A stretch of 64,000 nt of DNA from Ampelomyces quisqualis (lineage: Eukaryota; Ascomycota; Dothideomycetes; Pleosporales; Phaeosphaeriaceae), in contig JAGTXZ010000005.1 in NCBI GenBank assembly GCA_018398575.1, positions 992,001-1,056,000 of the forward strand. The letters run 5' to 3'. The first letter of the stretch is position 1. Each line of letters starts with the position of its first letter. The notes under the pieces were generated by a model. It saw only the letters and a program-made list of their open reading frames with translations, was not told where the DNA came from and made no database searches. The position numbers and the translations under genes were made by a program. Shown here piece after piece: positions 33,331 to 44,931 of the stretch.

Positions 33331-35119
33331 AGTAGCGAACGTGCAACCCTTGCCAGAAGGGAAGAAAGATCTTTCAAAGAATGCCGACTTGGCGGAGGGC
33401 GAGATGATGAAAGCTTGGAAATGAAATCTCGTAAAGCGGCCCTTGGTAGTACCAAGAGTCTATGCAGGACGAGATGGGAAACGGCCTGCACAACTCTAGG
33501 CTGCTGGGGCCAAGCCTTTCTTCATATACGAATAGCCATCTGACGGCATACTGACTCCCATCAGTCTCAGGCGCAAACTAGACCATGGCGCACTGTATGC
33601 ACTAGAGAAATATGATAAGACAGGTACCATTCAGTACCATGCCTCGCAAACATGTGCGCCGAGAGCCGCCAGTGCATTCGGGTTGGTTGCACAGCTGTCA
33701 AAGCGTAGTTTCGGTCTTGTGTAACTATAGTCAAAGCTCTGCTTGTATCGCTTATGTGGCTGGAGACCTTCTGTGTAATACTATCCATGCAAGCCTAGCG
33801 TAGGCTTGTATGACAATCGCTATTCAGTTGCACATGCGTCTGTGCGCCAGATGAGTGTTCGCTGATTGAAGATGTCTTAGCCTACACTTGATGGACGCCC
33901 ATGTTGTACAGTCTCAGAACCAAATTGTCCGAGCGATATATTGTTCAAAGTCGAAACGGCGTCGTCTTGCTGTGGTCTTCAATACACGCGGTCTTACGTC
34001 GCGCAACAAGATACCCGTTGTCGGTACTCGCGAGTCGTCAAGAAACCCAAGCTTCGTGCACCACGTTGCGTTATCCCCGAAGTGGGAAGAGCTTACTTGC
34101 CGCACTCGTTCTCATTTGCTGACTGCCAGCATAAGTATCGTGCCTAGCATTTCGGGATTTATAGCAAGGCTCAGCCTGCGTGGTGAGATTCGTCTGCAGA
34201 AGCCATTTCGGGTCATTCACAGGGGCGTCGAGCCGTGCTGGTGGCTGAGCTTCAGCTGCGAGGTGATGGCGCAGGGAGCATGAGCACGAGCATGAGCATC
34301 TGGATCTGAGCCGCCTCCTTAGCGGGTCGTGCGACTGCAGGCATAGTGCTGACCCTATCTTGGGTACCTGTAAATAAGGCACGAATATTGTGGCGTCATC
34401 TTATGTGAGGCTCTTCGTGCGCAGGCACTGAAGGGACTCGTCCTTTTCCTCAGTAGAGTCATCTTCAGAAAGGCGACTATCGAAGGCAGTGGAAGAGTCT
34501 GACTGTATTTCACAGACACAGAGGACTTATCATTCCGAGTAGGGCAGGTTGTTGCATCTAGTCTGAGAAGCCAGGTTGTGTAGAACGTTGGTTCAAAGTT
34601 GTAGATCTCAAGATTATTCGGAAGACGCTTGGCTCAATCAAGACTAGCTGCCCGGCTCGGACTTCTCCTCGACAGATATCCGCGATAGTCCACTGAAAGA
34701 TCGGTCGTGCTGAAATTATGCCTGCTCGAGCGCCCTGTTAACCCTCCGTCGTTGCCACATCAGGCCCGTTTCGAAGTGCGTTCAAAGTACACACCTCATT
34801 TAATGCTGCAGAGACCGGCCACACACATGCACACAAACGCTGGCTCCAGAAAGCATTGAGACCTGTGCTGTTTTCTCGTGAGATTTGTTGACGCAATCCG
34901 CGAGTCGCACGACACAGGGTCAAAGATAAGGATTGCTCTGACTCTTCTGTCTGTGGTTTGGTCTGGTAGACATGTTCACGATTTCCGACCCCACCCTGCC
35001 CGAGATCGTAACGTACATCACAATGTATAGCCTGATACCTTGCGGACTATAGTCCAACACAGTGGGAAGTTTTTGAGAGTGCCCTAGATACAGAGTGTCC
35101 GAGCATTGTCTGTCCACGG
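33331..35119. other. Long intergenic region
   Basis: About 1.8 kb between the LtrA-like promoter and the MTQ1 3' end. Short frames on both strands lack coding character. A small GAGCAT/GAGCAC hexamer run is at about 34277-34300. No transposon or RNA gene recognised. Confidence 0.4.
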
Positions 35120-36497
35120 TTACGTCCTCCACGCTATATCGGCATTCTGGTACCAAGTTTCTCCTTTGACCTTCCGTTTCTTGCGGCTCTTCTTTTGTGC
35201 CTTGTTCTTGATTTGTTTCCAACGCGACCAGGGATTACGGTCAAACTCCTGACGCCTCTCTTCCACCCAACTGCTCATATCAAACTGTGGCTGCGACAAC
35301 GTGGTATCGAGGTGTGCGGCTTTCGCGGGGACCGGACGGAAGCTGGAACTTTGCAACATGCGGTGGTCGTCGTCTCGTGCGGCAACTTTGCCGAGCCAGG
35401 AAGAGCCCAGTCCCCGCCAACACAAGACTGAGCGAACGTTGCCTTCTCCAACGATAGTAAATCCTTGCCTATCTGAGGAGTCTGGGGCGCTGGAAGCTGG
35501 ATCTTCCCTCCAGACCTCAATCCCATCAAATATATCGAGCGCACGAGCGAGCCGTACAACTCGTTGCGCTTGCTCTAGATTGGCGACTTCAAGTAGCACT
35601 ATTTTGGCTTCGACATCTCGTGCGATAGCAAGCAATCTTGGATAGAATAGATCGCCTCGCTGGGTGTCATCCCCACCAGCTGTTCCTGGCGGCACCAGGG
35701 CAAGGGTTGGTTCAAAGCCCCGGACCGAACGTGTTGTGGTTTTCCAATAGGCCGATGGTGAAATATACGGTGGATTCGAGATGAGTACATCCCAGAACTG
35801 TGGATGATGGTCTTCAAACATGGCCCGCTTAAGATTCCGCACCCCGCGTGTCTGGTCTGCGAACGGGTCGATCAGGACGTCTGCCTTCAGCAGCGCCATC
35901 TGTCCTGGCTTGCTCTTGCTTAGCCTTTGAATATTCTCCCTGGCAAGGTTGATAGCGGTGTCGGAGACGTCAACGGCTAACACGCGCAAATCGACGTCGT
36001 TGCGTGCCAGCTCGTGCTGGAAGAGGAGGGGTATGCAGCCTGTGCCGGTGCAGAGGTCCAACAAGCGCAACTCGCCATTGTTGAATGTGGGCACTTTGCG
36101 CAGCAATCGCACAAGGTTCGCGACCGATGCTGCTGTGTCTTGCCTGCGTAGTCCTTCAGCGGCGGGTCATGGAAAGGTCGCTGTTGCTGCGCACGCACCT
36201 CGGTATCAGCACGCCGGGTCTGCACTGGATCTCGAGGTCCCCGAAATATTCGGTGCCCAGTTGATACTGCAGCGGCTTTCCAGACGCTCTTTCGCGCACG
36301 AGTTGCCTCAGCATCGCGCCTTTGGCTATAGTGTCACCGCGCACGCGGCGCGCTTTCGCGACGCGATCGACGTGTTCGCGCATCCATCGCAGCTCGGTTT
36401 GTGCAGCGTTGAGGCTGCGACACGCTGCCAAAAGCGCCGGCAGTAAGGGGTCTATCGTATGCGCTTGGCGAAGGAGCGAAATCGGGATGCGCGGCAT
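35120..36497 (-). CDS. MTQ1: HemK/PrmC-type glutamine-N5 methyltransferase of mitochondrial release factor
   Basis: Minus-strand exons 36497..36199 and 36143..35120 give 440 aa. Such enzymes methylate the Gln of the GGQ motif in peptide-chain release factors; the Mtq1 branch acts in mitochondria. Seen: N-terminal helical domain (1-95) ending GVLIPR, SAM-binding LLDLCTGTGCIPLLF (about 128-141), VLAVDVSDTA, and the catalytic NPPY at 223-226. Intron 36144..36198 is fixed by frame (PR|QDTAASVANLV). After the methyltransferase fold about 75 extra residues follow: a segment with SSWVEERRQEFDRNPWSRW then a Lys/Arg-rich stretch. The start is the first ATG in frame; an upstream GTG frame was ignored. 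Confidence 0.9.
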
Positions 36498-36694
36498 TTC
36501 AGAGATGGGCACATTGTGGTGTTGGTGACTGCCGGTACCGGTAGCGTCGGTTGGTCTCACATTCTCAGAGGTAGAAATACCCTATCCCTATGGTACAACC
36601 ACGACACTATAAAATAAACTCCACGATGGACACAGTCTAACACAGGAACGAGAACAGACATAATGCAAACAAAGCTCAAACATCCTGAACACTC

Positions 36695-37033
36695 TCATGC
36701 CCGCGCCGTCCTCTCCTTGTACACCTCAGTGATAGTGTGTTTCTCCCCTGATGCAGCAAATGCTGCTGATTTCGCAAGCCGGTCTTGGTGTGTCTCTGCG
36801 TCATTCTTCTTGATATCGTCGAAGAAGTTCCCCCAGCCAGGAGCCACTGTGCGAACAGATGGCTTAGAGTCTGATGTGCTAGTACTCTGTTGGCTACGAC
36901 CTTGCTTGTGCTTGTCGTTGGGGCAAGCTTGTGGTGGGCTGGTAGGATTTGAGGTGCTGGAGACTGGAGGCAGCATCTTGATTTCCTCGATAATTGCCCT
37001 GATGGCTTCGATAATTTGTTGGGTGGTAGACAT
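36695..37033 (-). CDS. Small hypothetical protein, 112 aa
   Basis: Intact frame from ATG 37033. N-terminal amphipathic helix (TTQQIIEAIRAIIEEIKML), a Ser/Thr/Pro/Gln-rich middle, then PGWGNFFDDIKKNDAETHQDRLAKSAAFAASGEKHTITEVYKE, which has the look of a conserved fungal motif. No membrane span or signal peptide. I do not recognise the family. It lies tail-to-promoter beside MTQ1 on the same strand. Confidence 0.55.
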   Translation of the reverse strand: MSTTQQIIEAIRAIIEEIKMLPPVSSTSNPTSPPQACPNDKHKQGRSQQSTSTSDSKPSVRTVAPGWGNFFDDIKKNDAETHQDRLAKSAAFAASGEKHTITEVYKERTARA

Positions 37034-38296
37034 AGTAATGTTGTGATGTGTGGAGTTGTTTGAGAACTAGAAGTAAATCTGGACGATACTGTACTGGTAC
37101 TAGTAGAGCGGTTTGATTGTAAATATCTGAGGTGAAATATGGGATGCAGAAGAGCCAGCAGAGAGAACCCCTCCTTTTAAGGTGGATTAGTCCGACTGTA
37201 TGATTTTGCATCGATCTAGATCACACTTCTTTCTTCTTTGGGAATTATACCAAAATTCTGGTTTTGAGTCTTCAGAACCATGGATCATACCTCAACCGCA
37301 CCACGGGCATCCATTTATTGATACTATCCTACGCTGAGGCGCTCTTCAGTTACTTGTAGCTTCCACAACCGATTGTAAACTCCTGTTCATCCTTGTAATA
37401 TCTCTTGACAGTCGGCATGGTATCTCCAAGACTCTCTTCTACTTGACGGCATACAAGAGCTCAGAGGATACAGCATTCGGCGGGAATGCGACATGGAAAT
37501 GGACTATCATAGCTGGAAGTTACCGGAATATATCTGACTATCAGTTAACTACCTGCCGGTTCAATCAAGCAAATTGTTAATGTTTGTGTCGAAAGCTATG
37601 TTAATCGGAACCGAATAAGCATCATTTTCCCCGCCCGAGCGCCCGATCCACAATTGGCGCTAAGCCTGAACTATAATTAGATTTCCCCATTGCCATACTC
37701 TCCCCAACATCACTGACTCCAACGACACCGCAACTGTGCCTCGTGTAAAATAAAAAGCATCCGGGCTCTGGTCCAACAAATGAAACTGATGGCCGAGAAC
37801 AAGAATGTTGCTGTTGGCGTTGCGGCAATGCGCTGTTGAGAACTCGTCATGACTTCGACCACACAGCGACTTCCTCCAGTCTACCCGGGCCGGGCAGAAT
37901 TAGCTCTTCAAATCATCAGTCTGGCCGTTGTGGGAGTCGCTACCTTTTACTTATATATTAACGCCCTGCGCCTGTTAATCTACATTATCATTTTCTGCAG
38001 GGACTTTCAGACCACATCTGCTCGCATATCCTGCAGTGATCATGCTGTTGTGCCTCTCCTTACGCCCAACCATCCTTCCCCACATCCAGATTGGATAAGT
38101 CGTCAAGTGCGCCTCGCTATACCGGCCAGCGGAGCATTTCGACTTGTGGGGTCATACAGCAGGTCACCAGATGGGTTAAATCCCAAAACAATCAACCACC
38201 CTGGGCAATGATCTCCGCTCGAGGTATAGGCAACCCCATGCGTCGATACGGTTTGCATGTGCAAGATTCTCGGACTTCGAAACATCAACCGAAATC
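37034..38296. other. Intergenic, with a 120-codon frame of doubtful status
   Basis: Promoter of the 112-aa gene and upstream region of the sugar transporter. A frame from ATG 37849 to 38211 has a hydrophobic stretch (ALQIISLAVVGVATFYLYINALRLLIYIIIF) but low-complexity, non-conserved remainder; I do not call it a gene. Confidence 0.35.
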
Positions 38297-39990
38297 ATGG
38301 ATGCCAACAGAGGAGATTCGTGGCGCAGCCACTCCCGCCTCTTCCTCGCCTGCGGAGTTGTCATCTTGAGTCCGTTTCAGTATGGATTCGACTTTGGCAT
38401 GATTGGTGGATTGCAGGCTATGGATGGCTTCCTCAAGGTACGTATAACGCTTGTGCATGTGTTTAAGCAGAACTGATGTGACGATAGGTGTTCGGTTACC
38501 ACACGCCAGCAGGAACATGGAACACTACGACTGAGAGACAGCAACTGATCTCCTCTCTGATGACGCTTGGTGCTTTCATCAGCGCGGCCAGCGCTGGTAT
38601 ATGGAGTACCTGCAACCAGATTCGGACGGCGTGCATGTCTCGCTCTCGCATGTGTCACATGCTTCGTTGCGAATATCATAATGATGACTACCGACGACAT
38701 CGGAGCACTCTACGCAGGGCGATTCATGATTGGGCTAGCCAACGGATACTTCATGACCTTTGCCCAATTGTACTTGCAGGAAAGCAGCACAGCCGAACCA
38801 CGCGGTGTCTTCCTCACTGCCTTCCACTTCTTCGTATCGTTCGGCACACTTATTGGAACGATCGTCGACTGGGCCACTGCCAAACGATCGGACAAGTCGT
38901 CATACCTGATCCCATTGGGTCTGATCTATGTCTTCTCTTTCTTCATCCTCTGCTCAATCTGGTTCATTCCCGAGTCACCACGATGGTTGATTCTGCAGGG
39001 TCGCTTCGAAGAAGGACGTAGAGCGCTTACATGGCTACGGCCGAAACGTCACGACTCTCTCGCAGAAGCTACGAAGATCCGGGCCGCCATTGACCGCGAG
39101 AAGGAATCAGGCTCTAGAATTGGATGGCTGGATCTCCTCAAGAACCCCGTTGATCGCCGCCGAACGTTCCTCGCTGTTGGCGCCGTCTTGTTGCAATCCG
39201 CTTCTGGATCCATGTTCACCATCAACAAGTCGCCATGCCGTTTCCCACCTGGTTGTGAAGTAACCATCCTAACCCTAAATCCCCAACAGCATACAAAGCC
39301 TACTTCCTCCGAATGGCCAAAGCCTCTGACCCCTTCGTCATGTCCAACGTCCTCTCCACCATCTCCATCCTCGCCTTCATCGCAAACTCCTTCATCGCCG
39401 TACGCTTCGGCAACCGCCGCAACCTGCTCATAACCGGCCTCGCCATCTGCGGCATCCTCCAACTCATCATCGCAACCGTCTACCAACAACACCCCAACCC
39501 CACCGCCACCGGAAAAGTCACGGTCCGCTTGACCGCAATCTACATGTTCAGCTACAACGGCATCATCTCCACCTACGCATGGCCGTGTGGCAGCCACCTC
39601 CCCACGCAACCTCTCCGCCCGCATACATTTCGTCTCGCGGCCGCCGCTGTGTTCGCAGGCGCGTGGCTCACAACGTTTACGGCGCCGTACTCTATCCATC
39701 CTGCGAGTCTGAACTGGGCGCCCGGGTACGGCTTCGTTTGGTTCCCGTCGTGCGTTGTTGCTGCGGCGTGGGTCTGGGTCTTCTTCTTCCTTCCTGAGGC
39801 CAAGAGTAGGACGCTCGAGGAGATTGACGACATGTTTGACGCGGGGCTGCTGGCGAGGAGGTTTAGGGCGTATGTTGGTCGTGGGAGGGTGGAGGATGCG
39901 GTGGCGAGGAAGAGTGTTGAGATGGAGAAGGAGGTTAGTGTGCTCGAGAGCGAAAGAGTTGCTGCCGAGACTGGTGTATCGAGGGATTAG
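38297..39990 (+). pseudogene. MFS sugar transporter with one frame break
   Basis: Pieces: 38297..38437, 38488..39239 and 39290..39990. The family is clear: SPFQYGFDFGMIGG in TM1, FGRRACLALA (motif A), RFMIGLANGYF...YLQESSTAEPRG, PESPRWLILQGR, and PEAKSRTLEEIDDMF near the end; about 12 spans and about 530 aa, normal for hexose/general sugar porters. One extra base in the TM2-loop region (about 38590-38625, near GGTATATGGAG) shifts frame between SSLMTLGAFISAASAG and the following FGRRACL. Everything else, including the phase-1 intron 39240..39289 (weak donor GTTTCC, good branch CCTAACC), is consistent with exactly one inserted nucleotide. It is either a recent pseudogene or a sequence error. 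Confidence 0.8.
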
Positions 39991-40214
39991 GCGGGTCTGA
40001 AGTGCTGTGTGGAATAGCAGCTATGGTTTGGGTGGATGTTTTATTGATTTGGCCGCCATCGCAACGCTTGGGCAGATGTAATGATGAGTAATGAACAGAC
40101 TGAAGCTTGCGAGCTGGAATCGAAATGCGTGCGGGTATCATTGCGCAATAAGTGAAGTGTCTGCTAACTATTCCACCGTTTTTCCAACATGCGAGATGGA
40201 TTTCCAACCCGCCC

Positions 40215-43200
40215 TCACCCAAGTATCTTCTCCACAACCCACCTCCCATCCTTCTCTTTCCTTTGCACCACTCGCCTAACTCCCAGTCCCCAGCCCTGGC
40301 TACCCTTCTCCCCCACCAAACTCATTTCGACTTCGCACTCCCTCCGAATCGGCGACAATTCTGCAATCTTGCCCTTCGGTTTCGAAGCCTGTAGCAGCGG
40401 CGTGTTGAGGGCAATATTGATGACCTGTGGCCGCGTAACAGGCGTTAGAGGATGCATGCGCGTCTTCGGTGTCTTACTGCCATTGATGGTCGATGTAGAC
40501 GCGCGCTGCAGGTGGGAGTATATGATATACCCAGGCATTTTTGCTGGCGGAGTTCTTGCTAACAAGCTGCTTGGGTGCAAGAAGACGTAGGGATTGTCCT
40601 CTCGGTCAGCCTGGGATGAGAAAAGCGTAACGTATGGTACGTCGATGGCTGTTTTTGGCTTGCGTGGTAGCTCAGGTGGTACGGGGGCTAGATCTGCTCG
40701 CATGGCGATTTGGTCGATGAAGCCTGCTGCACAGATTTGTGTGAGAAGGTTTATGCTACGATCGGATGGTGCCGGTAGCTTGGGGTTGTAAGCGGAGATG
40801 GCGTTAGGTCGATGTGCGCGCACGATGTTGGTAAGCTGATGGCGAAGTTGGGATGCTTCGTTCATCGCTTTGGCATTGAGGAACATGTCTTCGCAGAAGT
40901 GTTGAGCGTCGAACTCGTAGGCATAAGCACATACTGCATTGCTGAGCTTGATACAGTCGCTGTGCTTAGCGTTGACGGAGAGTTTGGCTTGGGCAGCGTT
41001 GTAAGCTTTTCGAAGACGCGAGCGTTCTTCAGCTTCGATGTTGTCCTGCTCGGTGCGAATGGCTTCAGGATCTTTGATAGGCTCACGCAAGCCCAGCTTG
41101 TTTTCTGGGATGATAAGTTCCGGGACAGACAGAGCGGCGACGAGCGCGATGGTTTCCGCTGTCAGACCCTGCGCGACACCCATGGCAACCATGCGGGCGA
41201 AACGCGGGTTTAGTGGATAGAGCGACAGTTCATGGCCCAGCTTGGTCACTCTGCCGTCGGCAGAAATTGCCCCTAGATACGAGAGCAAGTTCTCTGCTCT
41301 TTGCAAGTTCTCGCGATCTGGCGGTGTTGGGAAAGGGAAGTTGACAACAGGAGCACCCATGCTCTTGAGCTGTAGAACGACACCCTCAAGCGGCGTCCTC
41401 GAAATCTCTGGTGCAGCATACTCGTCAAAGTCGCGCTCGAACACTGCGGACGAGTAGAGACGATAACAATGACCGGGCCCTGTACGACCTGCGCGACCAG
41501 ATCTCTGATTCGCACTGGCTTTGCTGATCCATCCAACCTCGAAGCTTTGCACGCCAGTGACGAGATCATACTTCTTCTCCTTGGCTCGTCCGCAGTCAAA
41601 TACATACCGTACACCGGGAATGGTCAGACTTGTCTCGGCAACGTTGGTGGCAATCACTATGAGACGTGAGCCATCTGGAGGAGGGTCGAAGACACGCAGC
41701 TGCTGGTTCGTGGGAAGCTGTGAGTACAGTGGCAGTACATGGACGTTCAAGACAGTATCTTCTGGCTTTTCATCGTCAATCTCAAACTCCTTGTCGTCTT
41801 CGTCATCCAGACCCATGATAATGGAGTCTTCCGAATCAGACCCATCGTCTTCAAACTCTTGATTTTTGGAGCCCAGTTCAATATCCTCGGTCTCCATGGG
41901 CGCATCTGCAGGCGATATCAGAACTTTGCCAACTTTGGCTTCATGACCCTGAGTCGAAGAGAAAGTCTGTTTCAACCGCTTCGCAAGGTGTGCGATCTCA
42001 TTCTGACCAGTGAGAAAGATGAGCATACCCCCCTTAGGCAGCTTGCGATGACCCCGGGACACTTTCTGGAACATCTCCTCGGCGTAATCGCGTTGAGTAC
42101 GGCGTGCGAAGTGGTTGGTGACAGCGTACTGACGGCCCTCTGCTTTGATCAACGGAGGAGGCAGCCCCCGAAACAGACGCTTGTTTTCTGTGAAATCCGA
42201 TATGCGCAAAGTAGCAGACATAATGATGAGCTTGAGAGGCTTCGTCTTCGGATCATCTTTAGCCATCTGCGCTCGGAGATCCACGATCCTGCTAAGCATG
42301 CCTATCAGAATGTCTGTGTTCACACTGCGCTCATGGGCCTCGTCAATGACTATTGCAGAGTACTTGGTCAGTACGAAGTCTTGTGTGATTTCTCGGAGGA
42401 GCACTCCATCTGTCATGAACTTCACAGCAGTCTTGGCACTTGTACTCGTGTCAAATCGGATCTGATAGGCGACTTTGGATCCGTGGTCGCTCAGCTCGTC
42501 ACCGACACGCTTTGACATGCTCACTGCGGCGACACGTCGGGGCTGAGTCACTCCGATCAGGCCCGGTGTAGGCCCATCTGGCGCACCATAGCCTGCTTCG
42601 TAAAGAAACTGTGGCACTTGTGTTGTCTTACCACTGCCAGTGGCGCCCCACACTACCACCACATCGTTGTTGTGTATTGCCTCCATGATCTTCTGTTCTT
42701 CCGCCACAATGGGAAGCTGTAGTCTTGATTCTTGGATTGCAGCGGACCTCTCTACAGTGACACTGAAAGCTTTCCGTGTCGCGTCCGTCGGCGTATTTGT
42801 CTCTAGCTCTGGAGGTAGCGGGTCTTGTTCGGGCGCTCGTGGTTTAAAATTGGCGGGCTTTGGATGTACTGTTTCAGAGAGGTTGTTCGTAGGCACAAAT
42901 CCGATGGCTTCATTCCGCTGCTGAGTTGCCCAGGCTTTAAAAGCGGAGGTCTTCTCCTTCTTTGCAGCTTTCTTGTCCTCGTCCGGACTAATATCGCTCT
43001 CATCTTCACTATCTTCGTCCGAGCCCTCTTCTTCGGAGTCTTCGATTTCCTCAGATTCCGATCCTGATACCTCTTGTTCTTCATCAGAAAACTCGTTGGA
43101 GCTTTCTGAAGCTGCGCTCCCTGACAGCTCATCGGAGTTGTTTTCTTCCGCTTCGTCCTCGTCTTCATTTGAGCTGAAACCTTCCCACTCCACTTCTTGT

Positions 43201-43928
43201 TCTATGACCACAGGCTTGCCCTTTGCTTTTCTGCGCTTTCGGACTTGTATGATGGGCTTGCCCGACTCATCTACTTCCAATGGACGTTTCAGTCCGCCTC
43301 CAAAGAAAACAGTAGATTGTGATGTGGTGAATGCATTCGTTGTCGTCGTTGGTTGTGATTGTAATTCAGCGTCCGTCGCTTGTGGAGATGCAGAGGTCGT
43401 CTTGCTTTTAAGCGAAGGCAGACTCGGGGTCGGTACTTGCTTGGAGATTTGCTGAGGAGCGGTTCGCTGGTCTTCGACATCGGAGCTGTCGAGCTCTGCT
43501 AGATCTCGCATAGGGCGCTCCTCAAACAACAGCTGCTCGTTCTTTTCCACATCGATACCAGCATTGCGCTCTGCCAGCGCACGCCGGAGAGCTTCCCTTT
43601 TTGAGTCTGAGCCGCTCCCCAATTTCTTCGAGCTCTGAAACAGGCTGGTGTCAACCTTAGTCAAAGCCAGCTTCTTGAGAAGCTCCAGATTCTCCTCCTT
43701 TTTGAGCTTTGTGTCCACATATTTTTCCAGACGTTTCTTTTTTTTCCCACTAATCTTTCCTTGCGATGCGCGCACAAGCTCGTCTCTCAAAGCTTTCTTC
43801 TTCTCCTCGCGCTCTCGCTGGTCGGCCGGTAGGATTTGTTGGGCGTTCGCATCCTCAAGTTGCAGGGCGCTTGACTTTTGGCGCGCAATAACCTTGTTCT
43901 TGCGTTGTCGAGGCACGAATTTCGGCAT
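40215..43928 (-). CDS. ECM16: DEAH-box RNA helicase of small-subunit ribosome biogenesis (Dhr1/DHX37)
   Basis: Single exon, 1237 aa, close to yeast Ecm16 (1267 aa). The helicase displaces U3 snoRNA from pre-18S rRNA in the nucleolus. Seen: a basic N-terminus (MPKFVPRQRKNKV), acidic low-complexity region (about 250-320), Walker A GATGSGKT (428-435), TQPRRVAA, DEAH (529-532), SAT (571-573), a long acidic insert (about 680-725) between RecA domains, NVAETSLTIPGV, and QRSGRAGR (808-815), then the ratchet/OB-fold C-terminal domains. All motifs are intact. The start follows from the conserved KFVPRQRKNKV opening. Confidence 0.96.
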   Translation of the reverse strand: MPKFVPRQRKNKVIARQKSSALQLEDANAQQILPADQREREEKKKALRDELVRASQGKISGKKKKRLEKYVDTKLKKEENLELLKKLALTKVDTSLFQSSKKLGSGSDSKREALRRALAERNAGIDVEKNEQLLFEERPMRDLAELDSSDVEDQRTAPQQISKQVPTPSLPSLKSKTTSASPQATDAELQSQPTTTTNAFTTSQSTVFFGGGLKRPLEVDESGKPIIQVRKRRKAKGKPVVIEQEVEWEGFSSNEDEDEAEENNSDELSGSAASESSNEFSDEEQEVSGSESEEIEDSEEEGSDEDSEDESDISPDEDKKAAKKEKTSAFKAWATQQRNEAIGFVPTNNLSETVHPKPANFKPRAPEQDPLPPELETNTPTDATRKAFSVTVERSAAIQESRLQLPIVAEEQKIMEAIHNNDVVVVWGATGSGKTTQVPQFLYEAGYGAPDGPTPGLIGVTQPRRVAAVSMSKRVGDELSDHGSKVAYQIRFDTSTSAKTAVKFMTDGVLLREITQDFVLTKYSAIVIDEAHERSVNTDILIGMLSRIVDLRAQMAKDDPKTKPLKLIIMSATLRISDFTENKRLFRGLPPPLIKAEGRQYAVTNHFARRTQRDYAEEMFQKVSRGHRKLPKGGMLIFLTGQNEIAHLAKRLKQTFSSTQGHEAKVGKVLISPADAPMETEDIELGSKNQEFEDDGSDSEDSIIMGLDDEDDKEFEIDDEKPEDTVLNVHVLPLYSQLPTNQQLRVFDPPPDGSRLIVIATNVAETSLTIPGVRYVFDCGRAKEKKYDLVTGVQSFEVGWISKASANQRSGRAGRTGPGHCYRLYSSAVFERDFDEYAAPEISRTPLEGVVLQLKSMGAPVVNFPFPTPPDRENLQRAENLLSYLGAISADGRVTKLGHELSLYPLNPRFARMVAMGVAQGLTAETIALVAALSVPELIIPENKLGLREPIKDPEAIRTEQDNIEAEERSRLRKAYNAAQAKLSVNAKHSDCIKLSNAVCAYAYEFDAQHFCEDMFLNAKAMNEASQLRHQLTNIVRAHRPNAISAYNPKLPAPSDRSINLLTQICAAGFIDQIAMRADLAPVPPELPRKPKTAIDVPYVTLFSSQADREDNPYVFLHPSSLLARTPPAKMPGYIIYSHLQRASTSTINGSKTPKTRMHPLTPVTRPQVINIALNTPLLQASKPKGKIAELSPIRRECEVEMSLVGEKGSQGWGLGVRRVVQRKEKDGRWVVEKILG

Positions 43929-44125
43929 GTTGGCGGGGTGGTGTTAAAACGCGATCGCAGAGCTCGAAGCTTGCGATGCTGGAAATTTTGGCGGAGTTCA
44001 AGCCACTATCGCCGAAGGCGGTGGCAGAACGCGCCCCGCTAGAGCTCTGCTGCATTCACGCCCACGTCCCTGTGATGGCACCACAGCCTTGCCGCTTGCG
44101 CAAGGGGAAGAGCATATCTGACAAC
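43929..44125. promoter_or_regulatory. Short divergent promoter ECM16 / PAC3-like
   Basis: Only 197 bp separate the two start codons, on opposite strands, so the promoter must be shared. No TATA box seen, as usual for housekeeping genes. Confidence 0.5.
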
Positions 44126-44675
44126 ATGGCGACTGCAATCGCTCCTCCTGCAAAAGACTACACTGTTTCGCCAACACTGTATCCAGCACACACCAAAACA
44201 TATTCCTCGTCCATCAAGGGTCTACAAACATCGGCAACATGCATCAACTTCGCGGACAAAATATTCATCACAGTCACTCAAGAAGGACGGTTAGCGCACT
44301 GGGTATGTCATATCTCTCTATTTGCATAGACACTCAATTCGATTTGACTAACAACAAAAGGTCCATGTCCCTCTCGACATCGCCGCAACGGATGCGTCAA
44401 TGGCATCGAACGCCTACCTCGACCGCGAAGACGAGGATGATCCCGTGTCTGACCTCTTACCCATGCACCATCTTACCGCTACAACGATTCTCGGTGGCAC
44501 TGTACCAGAGCTCGAGATCCTAGGACAAACACTGGCGACGCAGATTGCCAGCGCCATCAAGACTCGGGATGAGAGGGAAACGCGCTTGGTTGTGCTAGGC
44601 ATGGGCTTGGACAAGAGCATGGCATCTAGGGAAGAGTTCAGCGAGTTGATTGGGCTGGTGCTGCAGGCCATATGA
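44126..44675 (+). CDS. Proteasome assembly chaperone 3-like protein
   Basis: Exons 44126..44302 and 44361..44675 give 163 aa. The family helps assemble the 20S proteasome alpha ring as a Pac3-Pac4 type heterodimer. Matches to the family are the central INFADKIFITVTQEGRLAHW|VHVPLD stretch, which the intron interrupts, and the C-terminal LVVLGMGLDKSMASREEFSELIGLVLQ helix. An acidic loop (DREDEDDPVSD) precedes the strand TATTILGGTVPELEILGQTLATQIA. No membrane span or signal. Assignment is from motif memory; sequence is short, so moderate certainty. Confidence 0.75.
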
Positions 44676-44931
44676 GGGACATCATAAGGCGTCATGCCGA
44701 TGCATGGGAGTTCAAAGCAAAAGTGGTGCCGCGACGTAGTGTACGTACTTCAAGTTCATTATTCGGTGATGTAGGCGCACATAATTATTGTGTAAGTTTT
44801 GAGTCCCCATTATGCTGGTATATTTCGAAATCCATGTCCTGCTCTTAGCCTTCTGTCGCTTCTTGAACGCCGTTCTTATGCTGACCCAATGCTGTAGCTC
44901 GAACGCCGTTGTAATGCATCCATCCACAAAC

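Noticed and set aside
37849..38211. 120-codon plus-strand frame upstream of the sugar transporter
   Set aside because: Only one hydrophobic patch and a low-complexity remainder; no promoter or family evidence.
41739..42515. 258-codon plus-strand frame inside ECM16
   Set aside because: Lies wholly over intact helicase motifs on the minus strand; no independent support.
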